Shown here piece after piece: positions 36,723-46,900 of a stretch of 64,000 nucleotides of DNA (the first letter of the stretch is position 1; each line of letters begins with the position of its first letter). Under the pieces are notes generated by a model that was given only the letters and a program-made list of their open reading frames with translations, ran no database searches and had not been told where the DNA came from. Source of the stretch: Trichothermofontia sichuanensis B231 (GTDB lineage Bacteria > Cyanobacteriota > Cyanobacteriia > B231). The position numbers and the translations under genes are program-made. The stretch is from assembly GCF_026240635.1 (NCBI RefSeq), contig NZ_CP110848.1, positions 1,924,501-1,988,500 of the forward strand, written 5' to 3'.

Positions 36723-39362
36723 CTAGACGAAGTTCATGCGTGAGAAGAGACTGTCGTTGGGGGCAATATCCTTGAGGACGGCGATCAACTCGTCCTCCTC
36801 ATCCCAGACACCAACATTGGGACCATCATCAACATAAATGCCCGTACCGCCCGGTAATCCATTCGGACTAAAGTTCAGGAGATAATTCACGCCGCCTTTG
36901 AGTTGCAGCCGATCGCTGGTAGCATTGAAGTCCTCGATCAATGCATAATCCCCATAGCCTGCCCCCGGACTCCGATCGTCGTAGTAAATTGTATGGGTCG
37001 TCCCCAAAACAAAGAGGTTAGATCCTTCACCCCCGATCAGCGTATCAATTTCACCCACCGAATCGCGATCGCGGCCAATACCATCCAGGGTGTCATCTCC
37101 CAAATCACCACTCAGGTAATCATCCCCCTTATCACCCAGCAACCAATCATTACCTTTACCGCCGTAAATGGTGTCATCCCCATCCCCGCCGCGCACCGTA
37201 TCGTTACCTAAATCGCCGCGCAGGAAATCGTGCCCCCGTTCACCATTGATAAAGTCGTTATCTTTACCGCCGTAAATGGTGTCATCCCCATCCCCGCCAT
37301 AAAGCCGATCGTCACCCTGATTACCGAACAACTTGTCACTGCCATTGCCGCCAATCAACAGGTCACGTCCATCGCGACCGAGGATCGTATCGTTGCCACC
37401 GGCACCATCGATCGTGTCATCGAAGGGACCGCCATAGATGGTTTCAGGCCTTTCCGTTCCCCGAAAGTTATTGCTGGTGGTCGTCGAGAGATAGATAGGG
37501 GGTAGAGGGTTGCTGAGGGGTGGTTCGATCGTTGGCGTCAAGGCCGGAGGCACAAAGGGTGGCGGGAAGCCGGGGAATTCAGGAAAGTTAGGCAAACCAG
37601 GGATACCAGGGATGTTGGGAAACGGTGGTGTGGGTGGAATTGTAGGAGCCACTACCACCGTAGTTGTTGCTGTGGCCATGTTGTTATCCTCATTACGCTC
37701 TGTGATCTGGTTATTGGGATCAACCACTACCATATTCGTTAGGATGCAAGGCTCCTGCGGCACTCGACCTGTAATCGTGAGGATGGCACTTTCTCCATCG
37801 GCCAAGCTACCGCCAGCGAAGGTCACCACATTCCCCGACTGACTGGCTGTAAACCCGCCACCCCCCACGCCCGTAGAGATAAACTCCAATTCACTGGGTA
37901 GGGTATCTTTCACCTCGATATTGGTGGTTGCCACCCCACCCGACACATTGGTCACAGTCAAGGTATAGGTCAACGTCCCACCAACCAGCATAGGATCAGG
38001 CGTATCCGCTTTAACGATCGTCAAATCAGGCAGATCCGAATTCACCTGGGTGGTGATCGTCACCGAATTATTGTTCTCATTGGCTTCCTCAATCGCGTTA
38101 TCCGGATCAACGATCGCCGTGTTTTCGATCGTGCGGGGAAATTCACCCGTATCCGGCACTGTTCCGGTGATCGTAATCGTGGCACTAGCCCCGGATGCCA
38201 GTGTTCCATTAGTGAACGTGATCTCATTACTCGCTAACGGTAAAGAGGGTGCCACAAAACCACCCCCACCCACCGTGATCCCCGTGACCGTCAAATCAGG
38301 CGGCAGGATATCCTTCACCTCAATCCCTGCCGCATCAAACCCATTCGCGGCATTACTCACCGTCAGTGTATAGGTGAGCGTCCCCCCCTTTGCTACAGGG
38401 TCAGGACTATCTGTCTTCGTAATCGTCAGATCAGGTAGTTCTGGCGTTACATTACTGATAACACTGTTAATAAATTCTTCATAGAAAGCAACACGAGTAT
38501 CGACTGAAATCTCGCCAAAACTTGAATTTGTACCAGGAAGGATATCAGGGGCTTCATTAAAGCCAAAACCATAGGAGGTAACGCCAGCAATTTTGCCATT
38601 AACAAAAGTTGGCCCTCCGGAGTCACCCCTGGCAGCACTTACTTCCAATTCTGGACCACGAGGTAGGAAGTTGGTAATATCAAAGAAAAACTTGAAAGCA
38701 TCATTTGCTTCCAGACCATTGTCAAAATCATAGGCTAACTGTGTTCCCGGTGTAACCTCGCCTGGTGCTGCAAGCTCACCTTCAAAAATATCTGCTAGTG
38801 CATCATAGATATTGTTACCGGCACGCTTAGTCCCATCTGGTAAGGTAGCTCCTGTATTTCCTGTCCCAGATTGACCATAGCCCACTTTTGTATTGACCTT
38901 ACCAATCTCTGTACCATCCCTAATCGTAAAGATGTCATACCGCTGGGCCTCAGCCGGAGCTTCTGATGCTAATTCTATAACCGCAATATCATGCCCACGT
39001 AAAAAATTGCCATCCCAATCTGGGTGGACGAAGACTGCACTAGCATCAATGGTAGCATTACCGCTGGGTAGGTTAAACGTAACAGCAGTACTATCTGCAA
39101 TTAGATTCCCATCATCATCAGTTAAACAATGAGCGGCAGTGAGAACATGCCGACCCGTTGAAAGGAGTGAGCCAGAACATGTGATAAAGTTTGTACCAAT
39201 TTCAATAATAACGCGCCCAACACCATCTATTCCGATACCATCAACAATATCACCAGGATTAACAATATAATCTGCTGGATCGCCAAAAGTAACGTATCGT
39301 GGTTGCAACTCAGAAATCAACGGGTGAATTAGGGCTTGTTGCGCCCTTTGAAATCCTGTCAA
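36723..39362 (-). CDS. secreted RTX-type trypsin-like serine protease
   Basis: 879 residues from a TTG at 39362. Residues ~45-300: trypsin-like protease with catalytic His78 (TAAHC), Asp125 (HDIAV) and Ser248 (GDSGGP). Residues ~310-560: two ~115-aa CARDB/DUF11-like beta repeats (DLTI(T/V)KxDxPDP start). Then a Pro-rich linker (~575-620) and about 12 Ca-binding RTX nonapeptides (GGxGxDxLx type, ~640-790), and a C-terminal secretion-type domain. This points to export by a type I system. The same frame continues upstream past a TAG at 39456-39458 into 65 more codons, so the natural start is probably ATG 39653 and the gene may be broken. Confidence 0.85.
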   Translation of the reverse strand: MTGFQRAQQALIHPLISELQPRYVTFGDPADYIVNPGDIVDGIGIDGVGRVIIEIGTNFITCSGSLLSTGRHVLTAAHCLTDDDGNLIADSTAVTFNLPSGNATIDASAVFVHPDWDGNFLRGHDIAVIELASEAPAEAQRYDIFTIRDGTEIGKVNTKVGYGQSGTGNTGATLPDGTKRAGNNIYDALADIFEGELAAPGEVTPGTQLAYDFDNGLEANDAFKFFFDITNFLPRGPELEVSAARGDSGGPTFVNGKIAGVTSYGFGFNEAPDILPGTNSSFGEISVDTRVAFYEEFINSVISNVTPELPDLTITKTDSPDPVAKGGTLTYTLTVSNAANGFDAAGIEVKDILPPDLTVTGITVGGGGFVAPSLPLASNEITFTNGTLASGASATITITGTVPDTGEFPRTIENTAIVDPDNAIEEANENNNSVTITTQVNSDLPDLTIVKADTPDPMLVGGTLTYTLTVTNVSGGVATTNIEVKDTLPSELEFISTGVGGGGFTASQSGNVVTFAGGSLADGESAILTITGRVPQEPCILTNMVVVDPNNQITERNEDNNMATATTTVVVAPTIPPTPPFPNIPGIPGLPNFPEFPGFPPPFVPPALTPTIEPPLSNPLPPIYLSTTTSNNFRGTERPETIYGGPFDDTIDGAGGNDTILGRDGRDLLIGGNGSDKLFGNQGDDRLYGGDGDDTIYGGKDNDFINGERGHDFLRGDLGNDTVRGGDGDDTIYGGKGNDWLLGDKGDDYLSGDLGDDTLDGIGRDRDSVGEIDTLIGGEGSNLFVLGTTHTIYYDDRSPGAGYGDYALIEDFNATSDRLQLKGGVNYLLNFSPNGLPGGTGIYVDDGPNVGVWDEEDELIAVLKDIAPNDSLFSRMNFV

Positions 39363-39455
39363 AACAGTTGTATCACCTGTCTCAAGACTCTGGCTAAATT
39401 GCCGCCGTCGGAAGTGATCAGTTTTAATAATATTTGTCGCAACAATATTGCTAGG

Positions 39456-39653
39456 CTAAAAACCAGAATCATGCTCTTCAGAGTTGCGTAGCGCTAGAGC
39501 ATGATCTAATCCTGCATTAAGGCTGTTGATCGCGAACGCCTCGCTGATATCGGGATATTGGGCCAAATAAAAATTGTCATACCAATCCGGTAGCAGCGAC
39601 TCTGTTGTCAAACCAGAATCGACGCCTGATCCTGCGATCGCGATTGTTGCCAT
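39456..39653 (-). pseudogene. separated N-terminal part of the RTX serine protease
   Basis: ATG 39653 to TAG 39456, 65 codons, in the same frame as the protease gene at 36723-39362. After the TAG the frame continues without a stop through PSNIVATNIIKTDHF... into the protease. The segment WYDNFYLAQYPDISEAF...GLDHALALRNSE resembles the short repeats found in cyanobacterial RTX proteins. The protein therefore appears interrupted by one amber codon or a sequencing error. Confidence 0.7.
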
Positions 39654-39790
39654 ACCCTGCGCCTCACTCTTCTCACATCACATCAACGGTATATATGGCA
39701 TAAACAAAGGAATGACACCCGCAATCAGCGCCAAACCCCCCGCTTAAAGATTCAATTGTCCCCTCGACGATAACTTAAAAAAAGCGAATG

Positions 39791-40483
39791 TCAAGGTTGG
39801 CGCGTTGCTAGTTTCACCTCGGCCCGCCAGAGCAAGCGATCGCCCTGCCGATAGCCCACACCCACCACCTCTACCCATTCCCCTAGCGGCACTGTACCCC
39901 CTTGGATTTGGTGAAGCTGGGGATCAAAGGGCACGATCGCTCCGATTGGCCCAATTTCTACAACCCCCCAGTGGTGCAACAACTGCTTAATCGGTTGGGC
40001 CAAGCGCAGTAACCGCTCTGCCGGTAAATCCGGCTTATTCGCCACCGCCGCCTCCGCCTTCGGCCACGATCGCAACCACGGCTCCAGAATATCCAAACTA
40101 TCCCGCTGAAACTGGGTTACGAGCGATCGTTGCTGTTGCGCCAACTGAGCCTGAAGAATCCCATACTCCCGCTCATAAGCCGCTAGCCGCGCCACCAGCC
40201 CAACCACCGTCTCTGACTGACTTACCCCTTCATCCCCTGACCAATCCACCTGCATTGCCGGCGGCGTAAACGTTTCCAGAAAAGCGATCAAGGACATTTG
40301 CAGCGATCGGCTCAGGCACACCAACACCGCCAACGGCATTTCCCCCACCCGTCCCTGACGTAAACGCCGAATTTGCCCACGGGAAACCCCCGCTAGCCGA
40401 GCCAAGGCCGCAAAACTCGGAATCCCGACAACCTGCATCTGGCGGCGTAACTGGGGCGTAAAATCCGCGATCGGCCCTGCCAT
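39791..40483 (-). CDS. HTH-coiled coil-GrpE-like protein
   Basis: 230 aa, ATG 40483. The N-terminal ~20-65 is an XRE-type helix-turn-helix (SFAALARLAGVSRGQIRRLR). The ~95-130 region is coiled coil (AAYEREYGILQAQLAQQQRSL). The C-terminal ~160-225 resembles the GrpE head (GPIGAIVPFDPQLHQ...VEVVGVGYRQGDRLLWRAEV). The combination suggests a DNA-binding or chaperone-linked regulator, function unknown. Related proteins are known in cyanobacteria (from memory). Single gene with a MITE directly upstream of its start. Confidence 0.7.
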   Translation of the reverse strand: MAGPIADFTPQLRRQMQVVGIPSFAALARLAGVSRGQIRRLRQGRVGEMPLAVLVCLSRSLQMSLIAFLETFTPPAMQVDWSGDEGVSQSETVVGLVARLAAYEREYGILQAQLAQQQRSLVTQFQRDSLDILEPWLRSWPKAEAAVANKPDLPAERLLRLAQPIKQLLHHWGVVEIGPIGAIVPFDPQLHQIQGGTVPLGEWVEVVGVGYRQGDRLLWRAEVKLATRQP

Positions 40484-40538
40484 ACTTCCTACCTAGTATC
40501 CTTTGTGGGATAGCCATCGTAACTGTCTTCAAGCCAAC

Positions 40539-40645
40539 TATAGTCAACCCAAATAAGAACGATACAGTTCTTCGCTCCCTTCTCCCGCTCTGGCAAAGGG
40601 GCTGGGGGTGAGGGTGCTGTTTCAGCCTAAATTGCAATGACTATA
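40539..40645 (+). mobile_element. 107-bp MITE, copy J (+)
   Basis: Forward copy, 107 bp, left end TATAGTCAACCC (the left end converted to the right-end type), right end GCAATGACTATA. It lies between dps and the HTH-GrpE gene. Confidence 0.9.
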
Positions 40646-40671
40646 TCCCACAACTTCCTCGCCCGTTTGAT

Positions 40672-41166
40672 CTAAGCCGGCAACATACTCCGCAGCATCC
40701 ATGCCGCCTTCTCATGCACCTGCAACCGCTGCGTCATCAAATCCGCCGACACCTCATCTCCCGCCCGTTCTGCGATGGGGAACACCTCCCGCAGCGTGCG
40801 GGCCACCGTCTCATTCGCCTCCACCAGTAAACGGATCATGTCCTCCGCCACCGGCACCCCCGGCGTTTCCGGGATCGCCGTCAGCCGTGCATAGTCACTG
40901 TAATTGCCCGGTGCCGGAAACCCCAACGCCCGAATCCGTTCCGCAATCAGATCCACCGCTAGCGCCAACTCTGTATATTGGGTTTCAAAAAGCGTGTGCA
41001 ACGAATAGAACATTGGCCCCGTCACATTCCAGTGGAAATTATGGGTTTTCAGATACAGCGTATAGGTATCCGCCAACACTCGCGATAACCCCTCGGCAAT
41101 TTCCGCCCGGTGTTGTTCATCAATCCCAATATTGATCGGCATCGCATTCTCTTGAGTCAACATCAT
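40672..41166 (-). CDS. dps: Dps-family DNA-protecting ferritin
   Basis: 164 aa. Dps proteins form 12-mers that oxidise and store iron and protect DNA under oxidative stress. The inter-subunit ferroxidase ligands are visible: His in THNFHWNVTGP, Asp/Glu in LFETQYTELALAVDLIAERI. Starts MMLTQENAMPINIG; two adjacent ATGs at 41166 and a third further in. The sulfiredoxin gene lies 97 bases upstream on the same strand, so the two oxidative-stress genes may be co-expressed. Confidence 0.93.
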   Translation of the reverse strand: MMLTQENAMPINIGIDEQHRAEIAEGLSRVLADTYTLYLKTHNFHWNVTGPMFYSLHTLFETQYTELALAVDLIAERIRALGFPAPGNYSDYARLTAIPETPGVPVAEDMIRLLVEANETVARTLREVFPIAERAGDEVSADLMTQRLQVHEKAAWMLRSMLPA

Positions 41167-41263
41167 TTTTCTCCATCAATAGAAGTAGAGTAATAGCTAG
41201 TAATAACTGGTTTTTAGCGAAAACCGTTCCCGTTCAAATCCCCCAACTGGATGAAAACCAGCC

Positions 41264-41530
41264 CTAGGCTAGATGCCGTTGCAAAACTGACCGAGGCGCA
41301 CGCCGCACGCGACAGCGAATCGTCTCATAGCCTAACCGTTGACAGGCCTCATAGCGATGGCACCCAGAGAACCCATAATATTCTCCCTCAACCTCCAGAA
41401 CCTCGATCGGCTCCCGTAACCCCTCCACCTGAATCGATGCCATCAAATCCACCACCTTCTGCGGATCAGTCTGGCGTGGCAGAGGCCGCCGAATCGCCCC
41501 GATCGGAACCTCCTCAACTCTAATGGCCAT
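41264..41530 (-). CDS. srx: sulfiredoxin
   Basis: 88 aa from ATG 41530. Reduces over-oxidised (sulfinic) 2-Cys peroxiredoxin with ATP. The catalytic motif FSGCHRYEA (Cys57) and the IRRPLPRQTDPQKV start are characteristic of cyanobacterial Srx. The fold is shared with ParB N-terminal domains, so automatic labels may say ParB-like; the Cys-containing signature decides for Srx. A second ATG 18 bases upstream (41548) is possible. Confidence 0.92.
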   Translation of the reverse strand: MAIRVEEVPIGAIRRPLPRQTDPQKVVDLMASIQVEGLREPIEVLEVEGEYYGFSGCHRYEACQRLGYETIRCRVRRAPRSVLQRHLA

Positions 41531-41818
41531 GCTCTCGATACCTCCCACACAAGCTTCTTTTCTAAATCATACTCGTTATGACTACGACTTGCAACAATCC
41601 TTGTCAATTCCCTCTGGCTCCTTGCGGGAATACCGCCAGTGAGTATGATGGTGGTTAACGATTTGCCCGCTTTTGCGTGCAAGCAGGTTGGCAAGCAACC
41701 CTTGACGATGAACGATTAAGATAGAAGCTAACCCGAGGAGAACTCCCTCAACCTTCCTGGAATGGTCATTATGCCCTCCTTGAGGCGTTACTACTGAGTA
41801 TAGAAGAGGTCTATTGGT

Positions 41819-43582
41819 GTGCTGTACCTAGCGGAAGTACAAAAGCAAGGAAGCGGGTTCATGGGTAGGGCCAAGGCCGAACTCAGGTTACTGGCTTGTC
41901 AGCAGGCTGAGTCGAGCTGGGAGGCAGTACGGGGTGAAGAGATTTTGGCTGCTGAAGAGGCGACGAATTTAGGGGCTGGGACCCTGGTCTTGGTGGACAT
42001 TGGTAAAAATAAACAGATCCAGCGTCTGATCACGGATACTCCCAAGCAGCTAGTCAGCATTCTGCAAAACTTTTCGCGTCAGCAGAAGGAATTTAAGCGC
42101 AAAGAGGAAGAAATTGAACAATGGCGGCACTCCCTGGAGTATCAGAGCAACGAACTCAACCTCAAAGTGATGGAGATGGAGGCGGAGCGCCAAGAGTTTG
42201 AGAGTCTGCGGGAAGAAGCCGAACAGATCAAACAACAACGGGAGGAAGCCGAAGCTCTTCGCCAGCAAGCCCTCGCCCTTCAGGAAGAACTTGATCGCCA
42301 GAAACAGGAGTTGGAAGGGGCTTGGGCGCATCTGCGCGGTGAAACGATGCGCTTGGAGGAACGCAAGAACGAACTGGGGATGGGGAGTGGGCTGAGTGAG
42401 GCACAACTGCGATCGATTCAGGAACTGCTTGATCGCCTATCGAGTGCGGTAGCGCCCACCGATGTCTTGCGGGAGCAGCTCAATGCTTCCTTTGAGTTGA
42501 TGACCAATCAACAGGCGTTTTTGGACCATCACTGGCAGCAACTCGAACAGCAGCGCACCTATGCGCAACAGCAAGAGGCTATGATTGACCAGGCAGCCCA
42601 TATCCTCCAGGCTAACTGGTCTACTTGGCGTCAGACGCAGGCCAGCTTGGAAAAACTGCAACAGGAGATTACCGCTCAAGATCAGTTAATTGGGGCCAAA
42701 CAAAATCAGGTAGAATTTCTCACCCTGCAACTTGAAGAGCAGGAACGTCTGTACCGTCAGATTAACCAACTGGTTGATCCGCTGGCCGAGCAGGAAGATG
42801 ATCGGGTTGATGTTCAGGCCCTTCGGAATATGCCCCTAGAGGAATTACAATCCCTAGTGGCCGAGCTACAGCGGGAATTAGAGCGTTCCTCCCAATTTGT
42901 GAACGATCAGGAAGAAGAGCTGCGACTGCAACAGCAGACAATTGAAGAACTCCGGCAAAAACTGGCTACTACGAATGAGATTGAGCGGCTGAGTTTGGAA
43001 ACCCAGATTGCCGACGAGCAAGAAAGCTATCAAATGCTCAACGAATCCCTGGTGGGGTCACGCCGGAACCTTCAGGAGCGACAGGAAATTTTCCATCGCC
43101 ATCAAGCCATCCTCAACGAACGCCAGGGCATTTACACTGATGCTGCCCAGAGCCAGCGGGCGGCTCTTGAACCCCTCCTGAACCAGGTGGATAGCCAGCG
43201 GCAACGTCAACAGGAAGTCCTCCAGCATCTGGAGCGTGAAATCGAGCAAATGCGAGCAGCGCTGCTGCAAAGCCGTACCCTGCTGGAGCAGCAGTTGGCC
43301 GAACAGACCCGCCAGCAAACCGAGTTAATGCAACAGGAAGAGTCTCTCCAGTCACAACGGGTAAGTGTGAGTGAACTGCGGGGGAAAATCAACCTGTACG
43401 AAGAAACCCTCCAACCGCTCCAGGATCGGCTCAACAGCCTGCGTGAAAAATTGGAAGCCTTAGCCGGGGGTATTGCGCAAGTGCAGGAAGTCCGCGATCA
43501 ACAGCTACAAGCCACTGAAAACTTGCGGCAGACCTTAAATGCCGTAGCGGGTATTTCCGCACCAGAACTCGTGAATCGCTAA
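41819..43582 (+). CDS. hmpF: pilus motility taxis protein HmpF
   Basis: 587 aa from GTG 41819 with AGAAGAGG upstream. The N-terminal ~75 residues are a conserved domain (LYLAEVQKQ...FMGRAKAELRLLACQ), the rest is almost continuous coiled coil rich in Glu and Gln. HmpF is required for type IV pilus-driven gliding and phototaxis of hormogonia and acts at the pilus poles. No other hmp or pil gene is nearby. The name follows family recognition of the N-terminus. Confidence 0.85.
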   Translation: MLYLAEVQKQGSGFMGRAKAELRLLACQQAESSWEAVRGEEILAAEEATNLGAGTLVLVDIGKNKQIQRLITDTPKQLVSILQNFSRQQKEFKRKEEEIEQWRHSLEYQSNELNLKVMEMEAERQEFESLREEAEQIKQQREEAEALRQQALALQEELDRQKQELEGAWAHLRGETMRLEERKNELGMGSGLSEAQLRSIQELLDRLSSAVAPTDVLREQLNASFELMTNQQAFLDHHWQQLEQQRTYAQQQEAMIDQAAHILQANWSTWRQTQASLEKLQQEITAQDQLIGAKQNQVEFLTLQLEEQERLYRQINQLVDPLAEQEDDRVDVQALRNMPLEELQSLVAELQRELERSSQFVNDQEEELRLQQQTIEELRQKLATTNEIERLSLETQIADEQESYQMLNESLVGSRRNLQERQEIFHRHQAILNERQGIYTDAAQSQRAALEPLLNQVDSQRQRQQEVLQHLEREIEQMRAALLQSRTLLEQQLAEQTRQQTELMQQEESLQSQRVSVSELRGKINLYEETLQPLQDRLNSLREKLEALAGGIAQVQEVRDQQLQATENLRQTLNAVAGISAPELVNR

Positions 43583-43586
43583 ATAC

Positions 43587-43662
43587 GCTCCCAGAGCGGG
43601 GGAGGTGCTCATCGAGCCAGGAGTTTGGATTAATACCTTCGCTCCTGCTGGGAGAACGGATT
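43587..43662. mobile_element. remnant of the 146-bp MITE family
   Basis: GAGCGGGGGAGGTGCTCATC, GAGCCAGG, CTGGGAGAACGGATTTA match the middle of 9265-9410. The match ends at ATTTA, where the 107-bp element copy K begins, so K is inserted in it. Confidence 0.55.
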
Positions 43663-43769
43663 TATAGTTATTGCAATTTAGGCTGAGACGACCCCCTCAC
43701 CCCCAGCCCCTCTCCCAGAGCGGGAGAGGGGAGTGAAAAACTGTATCGTTCTTATTTAGATTGACCATA
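43663..43769 (-). mobile_element. 107-bp MITE, copy K (-)
   Basis: Reverse copy, 107 bp, TATAGTTATTGCAATTTAGG to GATTGACCATA, inserted at a TA in a remnant of the third MITE family. It is followed to 43958 by a pyrimidine-rich stretch without genes (repeated TTCTC/CCTCT motifs). Confidence 0.9.
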
Positions 43770-43958
43770 ACTATAACTATAGGAGTGAGGATGAAGGAGT
43801 GAGCAGTGAGGGAAACTGAGCGATTCTCTCCGTTTACGTTCCTCTCTCTTCTTTCCTCACGTAAGGGGAAACGTAAGGGAAAAAGATTGGTCAGTCAACC
43901 ACCTTTTCTCTATTCTCTGTCCTCTATTCTCTATCCTCTATTCTCGCTGCTAGTTTTC

Positions 43959-46900
43959 TCATGCTCCTGGCTGCTCCCAATCAAGCGGCAAGGCAATCCT
44001 AAAGGTCACCTGCTGGTGAGCGCTGTGGACAGTAATAGTCCCGTGGAGCCGTTCAACTAACTTTTTGACCAAGGCCAGCCCCAAGCCTGTACCCCCATGC
44101 TTCCAGGGATCATTGTTAGGAATGCGATAAAACTTTTCAAAAATGCGATCGTATTCGGTCGGCGGGATTTCCGTACCGGAATTACTGACTGTGATGACCA
44201 CTGCTGTTGGTACTGGGGGGGAGAGAGCGGGTGCGGCAGTTACCGTAATCACCTCACCAGGCGGGGTATATTTACACGCATTGTTGAGTAGTTCTGACAC
44301 AACCCGTTCGAGACCAGGAATATCCGTCCGAATCAGAGGGAGGGAGTCGTCCAGATGGAGGAGTAGATGTTGCTGTTGCTGGCGGGTTCGCACTTGAAAG
44401 GGTTCCAGGATGGTTGGCAACCAGGTCTGAAGCTGGAGGCAGGTGGGCGTGAGGGTTATTTTCCCTACATCCAGGCGGGTGAGGTCCAGCAGGTCAGAGA
44501 TCAGGTTAATCTCCCGCTGACATTCTTGATCCAGAATGCGGAAGTATTGATAAAGGCGATGACGAGTGGCGCGATCAAGGTAGACTGTGCTGGGGAGTTC
44601 CGCATCCGGGACGGCTGACTTGATCCCCAGCAGCAACCCTAACATCTGGGTCGCCATCTTGATATTGGTCATTGGGGTGCGCAGTTCATGGGATACCGTA
44701 CTCAGGAAGTCATCCTTTAACTGGTTCAAACGTTCGAGTTCTGTCACCTGCCGCTGGGCCGCTTGATAAAGCCGCGACTGACGGAGGGCGATCGCACACT
44801 GATTGGCGACTTGCTGGACAAGGCGAATTTCTGGTTCACTAAAGATCTGATCCCGTGCCCGAAAGAGCCACAAATCGCCTAAAACGCCCTGGTCATCCAC
44901 GATCGGGCAGGCCAGAATTGCAAGCTGATATTGATCGGGGCGCAGGGGCGGGGACACCACATCACAGAACAGACAAATCTCGCCCCGCAGGAGAACGGGA
45001 TAGATATCCGGATGGGTCGCTTCGGCAAAGGTGAAAGTCTTCCCCTGGGCTGAGGTGAGGGAGCGAGTGAATTCGTAGGCGATCGTGGATTGGGTCTGTT
45101 CGGCATTATAAATACCCGTATCACAGCACTCCACCTGAAGTTCGATCGCTAGCTCCTGGACCACACTACTCAAAATCTGGGATTCATCCAAACTATCGCG
45201 CACCTTGTCGGTAATCCGCTTGAGCAAGGATTCAAAAGAGAGGCTCTGCTGAAGTTGGGCGGTGCGTTCCTGCACCTGTTGCTCTAGGCCGGTGTTTAGT
45301 GCCCGAACCTGGGCGTAGAGTTCCGACTGTTGGAGGGCGATCGCTACCTGGTCTGCCAGTTGCCGGAGTAGGCTAATTTCTCCGACTTGCCAGACGCGCG
45401 GCACCGCACAGTGGTGAACGATCAAAAATCCCCACAGTAGCGGGACACCGCTAGGCGTCTCTGGGGGTTGGCCCTGCAGGATAGGGATAACCAGGTTAGC
45501 CCGGACTTGCCACTGGCGCAGCTTATGCTGGTAACAGGTGGGGAGATCTGCTGTCTCCAGATCCGTAAAGTTGTGGATATAGCCCTCGGTGTAACGGGCT
45601 AAGCAGGTATCGGCTTGTAAGCATGGATCATAGAGGACCTGATCTAACAGAGATGGCCAGCCCGCTGCGACTGATTCCGCAATGACGCGACCGCTGAGGT
45701 CTGGGGAATTGAGACTGGGGTATAGGCGATAGATCAAAACCCGATCGGTCTCAAGGAACTGGCGCACTGCCGACACAGTGGTATTGAGCACCTCGTACAC
45801 GTCTAGAGATTGGCGGATGCGGTTGGCAATCTCCGTCATCAGCCGTTCCCGTTCGGCTTGCTGTTGCAGTGCCCGTTCTGCCTGTTTCCGGGCCGTAATA
45901 TCGCGCATAATTACCAGCACCTCTTCCGCATTAATGGCGGCAATGCGTACCTCCTCATAGCGCAGTTCACCCCGTTTGAGGAGTTGGTGTTCATGGATCT
46001 GCAACTCACCGGTGGCCAGCGCTTGCTCGATCATCTGAAGTTGGGTCGCGAGGAGATCCGGCGGCAGGACTTCGGCAATATGGGATTGGATCGGGATAAA
46101 CTGCTTTGCCTGACTGCCGTAGGGCAAAATACACTCCAGGCACGTCCCATCCCGGCGTAAATGCAGCAGCAGATCAGGAATAGCCGCCAGGATGGCACTT
46201 TGCTGATCCGCGATCGCCTTGCGCTCGGTAATGTCAGTAATATACCCATGCCAGAGGGTGCTGCCATCGGGTTCCCGTTGGGGTGTGGCGCGACCTTCCA
46301 ACCAGCGAATTTGCCCGTTGGGGAGACAAACTCGGTATTCACAGCGCCAGCAGGTCAGGTATTGGGCCGATTCAGCGATCGTCTGCTGCACCTGCTCGCG
46401 GTCGTCAGGATGCAGCACTGCCAGGGCTAGCGAGGCATCCTCGCGCACCTGCTCCGGGGTAACCCCGTAAATTTCACGGATACCCTCACTAGCATAGGGA
46501 AAGTGGGAACTCCCATCCGTGCGCAGGTGATACTGGTAAATCATGCCAGGGACATTGCGCGAAATCTGTTCGAGGCGACGGTCGGCCTCGACCTGGCTGG
46601 TCACATCGGTGAGGGAACCTACCAGTTCGATCACCGCCCCCATCTCATCATGAATCGCGGTCAACTGGGTATGCAGCCACCGCCACTGGCCACTGGCTGT
46701 CTGGAAGCGGCACTGATGACTCATACAGGTGGGTGCTCCCCCTGCCAACCAGGCCGTTAACAGGGTACTGAGCATCGGCAGATCGTCGGGATGGATATAT
46801 TGCCAGAACCCGTCCGGCTCGGCGAGCACGCGATCGGGATCGTACCCCAGTAAGGGTTCCAGATTTTCACTAATAAACAGGACCTGTCGCCAGTCTGCGG

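Noticed and set aside
36903-37842. Open frames opposite the RTX repeats and linker of the protease gene
   Set aside because: Their repetitive translations simply mirror the Gly/Asp-rich repeat on the other strand.
25658-39458. Idea that TAG/TAA are read through or reassigned in this organism
   Set aside because: TAG ends several normal genes here (dut, guaD), and the stops lie only in decaying accessory genes or one protease, so mutation or sequence error is simpler.
41264-41530. Labelling this gene ParB-like nuclease
   Set aside because: The FSGCHRYEA catalytic Cys motif is specific to sulfiredoxin.
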